NCBI GenBank assembly: GCA_945787595.1
Contig: CALZJV010000815.1
Span: 1-6,006, forward strand
Source of the DNA: an uncultured Desulfobacterales bacterium
Lineage (GTDB): Bacteria > Desulfobacterota > Desulfobacteria > Desulfobacterales > JAFDCJ01
Direction of reading: 5' to 3'
Length of the DNA stretch: 6,006 nt
A program made the translations under genes and the position numbers. Within the stretch, counting starts at the first letter, position 1. Every line of letters starts with the position of its first letter. This document shows, piece after piece, positions 4,674-6,006 of the stretch. The notes under the pieces were generated by a model, which did no database searches, was not told where the DNA came from, and saw only the letters and a program-made list of their open reading frames with translations.

Positions 4674-5717
4674 ATGGACGCCTTAACCGGAGGACAAAGA
4701 ATTGCCGCGGCCTTTAAAAAGACGTTTTCCGATGAGAAACGTCAGATTGATCGGATCCCTGCTTATCTCATCACCGGTCAATGCAACACCCAACTTATCG
4801 GTGCGTCCATCAGGGAATGGTTATTAGACCCTAAAATTTTTGTAAAGGCTCAGGTGGCGGCCTATGAACGCTACAAGCCGGACATCCTTCTGATGATGTG
4901 GGATCTACTTACGGACGTAGAGGCCATCGGCAATGAGCTCAAATTTCCCCATGACAGCCTTTGCATCTCCACAAAAACAGCGCTTGAAGACAAGGGAAAA
5001 CTAAGCAGTCTCCAAATTCCGGATCCGACCAAGGATGGACGCCTTCCCGGTTATTTAGAGGCTTTAGCCGAAACGAAAAAGATAATCAGCGATGCGGTTG
5101 TATCCGGGGTGATCGCGGGTCCCTGGACCATCGCCATCGGTCTCAGGGGGGCAACTGAACTGATCAAGGATGCCATGAAAGATCCGGATTATGTCCACGA
5201 ATTAATGCAATTTTGTACTCAGCAGTCTATAAATTTTGCGGAGGCAATAATCCCTCTGGGAGTGGGCCTCGGTTATTCTGAAGCCCCTGCATCCTGCAGT
5301 CTGATTTCCCCTAAAATGTACCGATCCTTCGTCTTCCCATATCACAAGCAGATTGTTGACCACTTCAAGGCAAAGAAGGTCGGTCTGGGGCTTCACATTT
5401 GTGGATATGCCGACCCCATTTTAGAAGACATGGTCAACACCGGTGTGACCAATATCAGTATTGATGCACCGACGGATATAGCCAAAGCGGTTGCGGCCAC
5501 CCGGGGCAAGGCGGTCCTGATCGGCAACCTGAATACCAATCTTTTCTTTATCAGCAGCAGGGATGAGATGAAGCAGGCCATTAAAAACTGCATTGATAAT
5601 GCGCCATCGGACAGCGGATACATTCTGTCTTCCGGTTGTGAAGTGCCGGCTGTGGCACCGCTGGAAAAGATTGACTGGTTTAATGAACTGGTTGATGAAA
5701 TCGGTCAGTATAATTAG
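4674..5717 (+). CDS. MtaA/CmuA-like methyltransferase of the uroporphyrinogen decarboxylase fold
   Basis: A 347-residue soluble TIM-barrel protein. The subfamily (MtaA, MtbA, CmuA and relatives) moves methyl groups between corrinoid proteins and thiols or pterins using zinc. The zinc pattern is present: His241-x-Cys243 in GLHICGYADP (238-247) and Cys322 in LSSGCEVP (318-325), the spacing expected for MtaA-type enzymes. Other family marks are the N-terminal TGGQRIAAAFKKTFSDEKRQIDRIPA region (5-30), RYKPDILLMMWDLLTDVEAIG (66-86), AGPWTIA (148-154), KDPDYVHELM (169-178) and a barrel strand VLIGNLN (281-287). It is not HemE: the haem enzyme lacks this His-x-Cys...Cys set. The start codon directly abuts the stop of the DUF169 gene, with AAGAGGGAG at 4656-4664 as ribosome binding site inside that gene. 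No corrinoid protein or substrate-specific partner methyltransferase is in the window, so the methyl donor and acceptor are unknown; partners may be encoded elsewhere. Confidence 0.92.
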   Translation: MDALTGGQRIAAAFKKTFSDEKRQIDRIPAYLITGQCNTQLIGASIREWLLDPKIFVKAQVAAYERYKPDILLMMWDLLTDVEAIGNELKFPHDSLCISTKTALEDKGKLSSLQIPDPTKDGRLPGYLEALAETKKIISDAVVSGVIAGPWTIAIGLRGATELIKDAMKDPDYVHELMQFCTQQSINFAEAIIPLGVGLGYSEAPASCSLISPKMYRSFVFPYHKQIVDHFKAKKVGLGLHICGYADPILEDMVNTGVTNISIDAPTDIAKAVAATRGKAVLIGNLNTNLFFISSRDEMKQAIKNCIDNAPSDSGYILSSGCEVPAVAPLEKIDWFNELVDEIGQYN

Positions 5718-5741
5718 TTTCCATCCATAAATGGTCTTTTT

Positions 5742-5754
5742 GCCCAATCTGGGC
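5742..5754. repeat. Small GCCCA-TGGGC hairpin
   Basis: GCCCA (5742-5746) pairs with TGGGC (5750-5754) over a three-base loop, 24 bases after the methyltransferase stop. The run of five T residues lies before the hairpin, not after it, so it does not have the form of an intrinsic terminator for either strand. It adjoins the larger palindrome at 5765-5809 and may be part of the same element. Confidence 0.4.
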
Positions 5755-5764
5755 GTCAATCGGC

Positions 5765-5809
5765 GCGTTTGATTGTGCGACGTAGCCAGCTACGTCTCCG
5801 CACAAACGC
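5765..5809. repeat. 45-base interrupted palindrome
   Basis: Three nested paired blocks are seen: GCGTTT (5765-5770) with AAACGC (5804-5809), GTGC (5775-5778) with GCAC (5800-5803), and GACGTAG (5779-5785) with CTACGTC (5790-5796), closing on a CCAG loop. The only interruptions are GATT on one side and TCC on the other. All 17 pairs are Watson-Crick. It could end the DUF169-methyltransferase transcript by folding, or be a dispersed palindromic element. The open frame on the - strand across it (5680-5865) is best explained by this structure and not by a gene. Confidence 0.6.
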
Positions 5810-6006
5810 TTGATTTCCTTGACCTTGGACAAAAATCCACATTTCTGGATTGGAAACACCATCAAGTGCCCAAACTGATTTTAGCCGATTCATGGACGGG
5901 CACTAATCCCAGGTTCCCTTTTCTGAAAAGTATAAATATCCTGTAAATTCTTATTGTTACAATCCTTCTTGATGTGGACCTACTGTCTACACATGTATCG
6001 TCTTGA

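Noticed and set aside
4674..5717. True uroporphyrinogen decarboxylase (HemE)
   Set aside because: The His-x-Cys...Cys zinc set is that of the MtaA/CmuA methyltransferase branch, and no haem genes are nearby.
5742..5754. Intrinsic terminator of the DUF169-methyltransferase operon
   Set aside because: The T-run precedes the hairpin and is absent after it, on either strand.
5680..5865. 61-codon open frame on the - strand downstream of the methyltransferase
   Set aside because: It runs over the nested palindrome at 5765-5809, overlaps the end of the methyltransferase gene and shows no domain; the open frame is a by-product of the palindromic element.
5911..5963. Promoter with TATAAAT (5931-5937) or TACAAT (5958-5963) as -10 box
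   Set aside because: Neither has a recognisable -35 hexamer at 16-18 bases upstream, and no gene start is visible before the window ends.

Overview
The window looks like a chromosomal piece of an anaerobic Desulfobacterota-type bacterium (sulfate reducer or syntroph). This is inferred from gene content and the style of the intergenic DNA: an acyl-CoA dehydrogenase next to electron-transfer flavoprotein (ETF) genes, a DUF169 gene paired with an MtaA/CmuA-like methyltransferase, and spacers full of 7-base tandem repeats and palindromes. All recognisable genes are on the + strand.

Layout: (1) 1-111, the tail of an upstream gene, possibly a TetR-type regulator. (2) 159-1295, an intact acyl-CoA dehydrogenase. 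(3) 1296-1482, a spacer with heptamer repeats. (4) 1483-2162, etfB, readable only across a frameshift and without a normal N-terminus. (5) 2163-2518, 356 bases without a gene, holding three heptamer arrays, a 64-base branched inverted-repeat element and a GC-rich hairpin. (6) 2519-3501, etfA, broken near codon 39 by an apparent small deletion. (7) 3502-3890, 389 bases without a gene, holding a weak terminator, a perfect 20-base palindrome, inverted heptamers, a REP-like hairpin and a terminator/attenuator-like hairpin. (8) 3891-4673, a DUF169 protein. (9) 4674-5717, an MtaA/CmuA-like uroporphyrinogen-decarboxylase-fold methyltransferase that starts directly after the DUF169 stop codon. (10) 5718-6006, no gene; a long imperfect hairpin at 5765-5809 and nothing else I can support.

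How the genes would work together: the first module was probably an acyl-CoA dehydrogenase with its own ETF, passing electrons from an acyl-CoA to ETF. As written, both ETF subunits are damaged while the dehydrogenase is open, so either the cell uses another ETF or the sequence holds errors. The dehydrogenase also lacks glutamate at both positions where the family normally carries its catalytic base. The second module, DUF169 plus methyltransferase, is a tight two-gene unit. The methyltransferase keeps the zinc-site pattern His-x-Cys...Cys, so methyl transfer to or from a corrinoid or thiol is likely, but no corrinoid protein is in the window.

The most unusual feature is the intergenic DNA. 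At least four different heptamer families occur, and several lie directly beside palindromic elements. One 24-base heptamer block occurs in inverted orientation on both sides of etfB.
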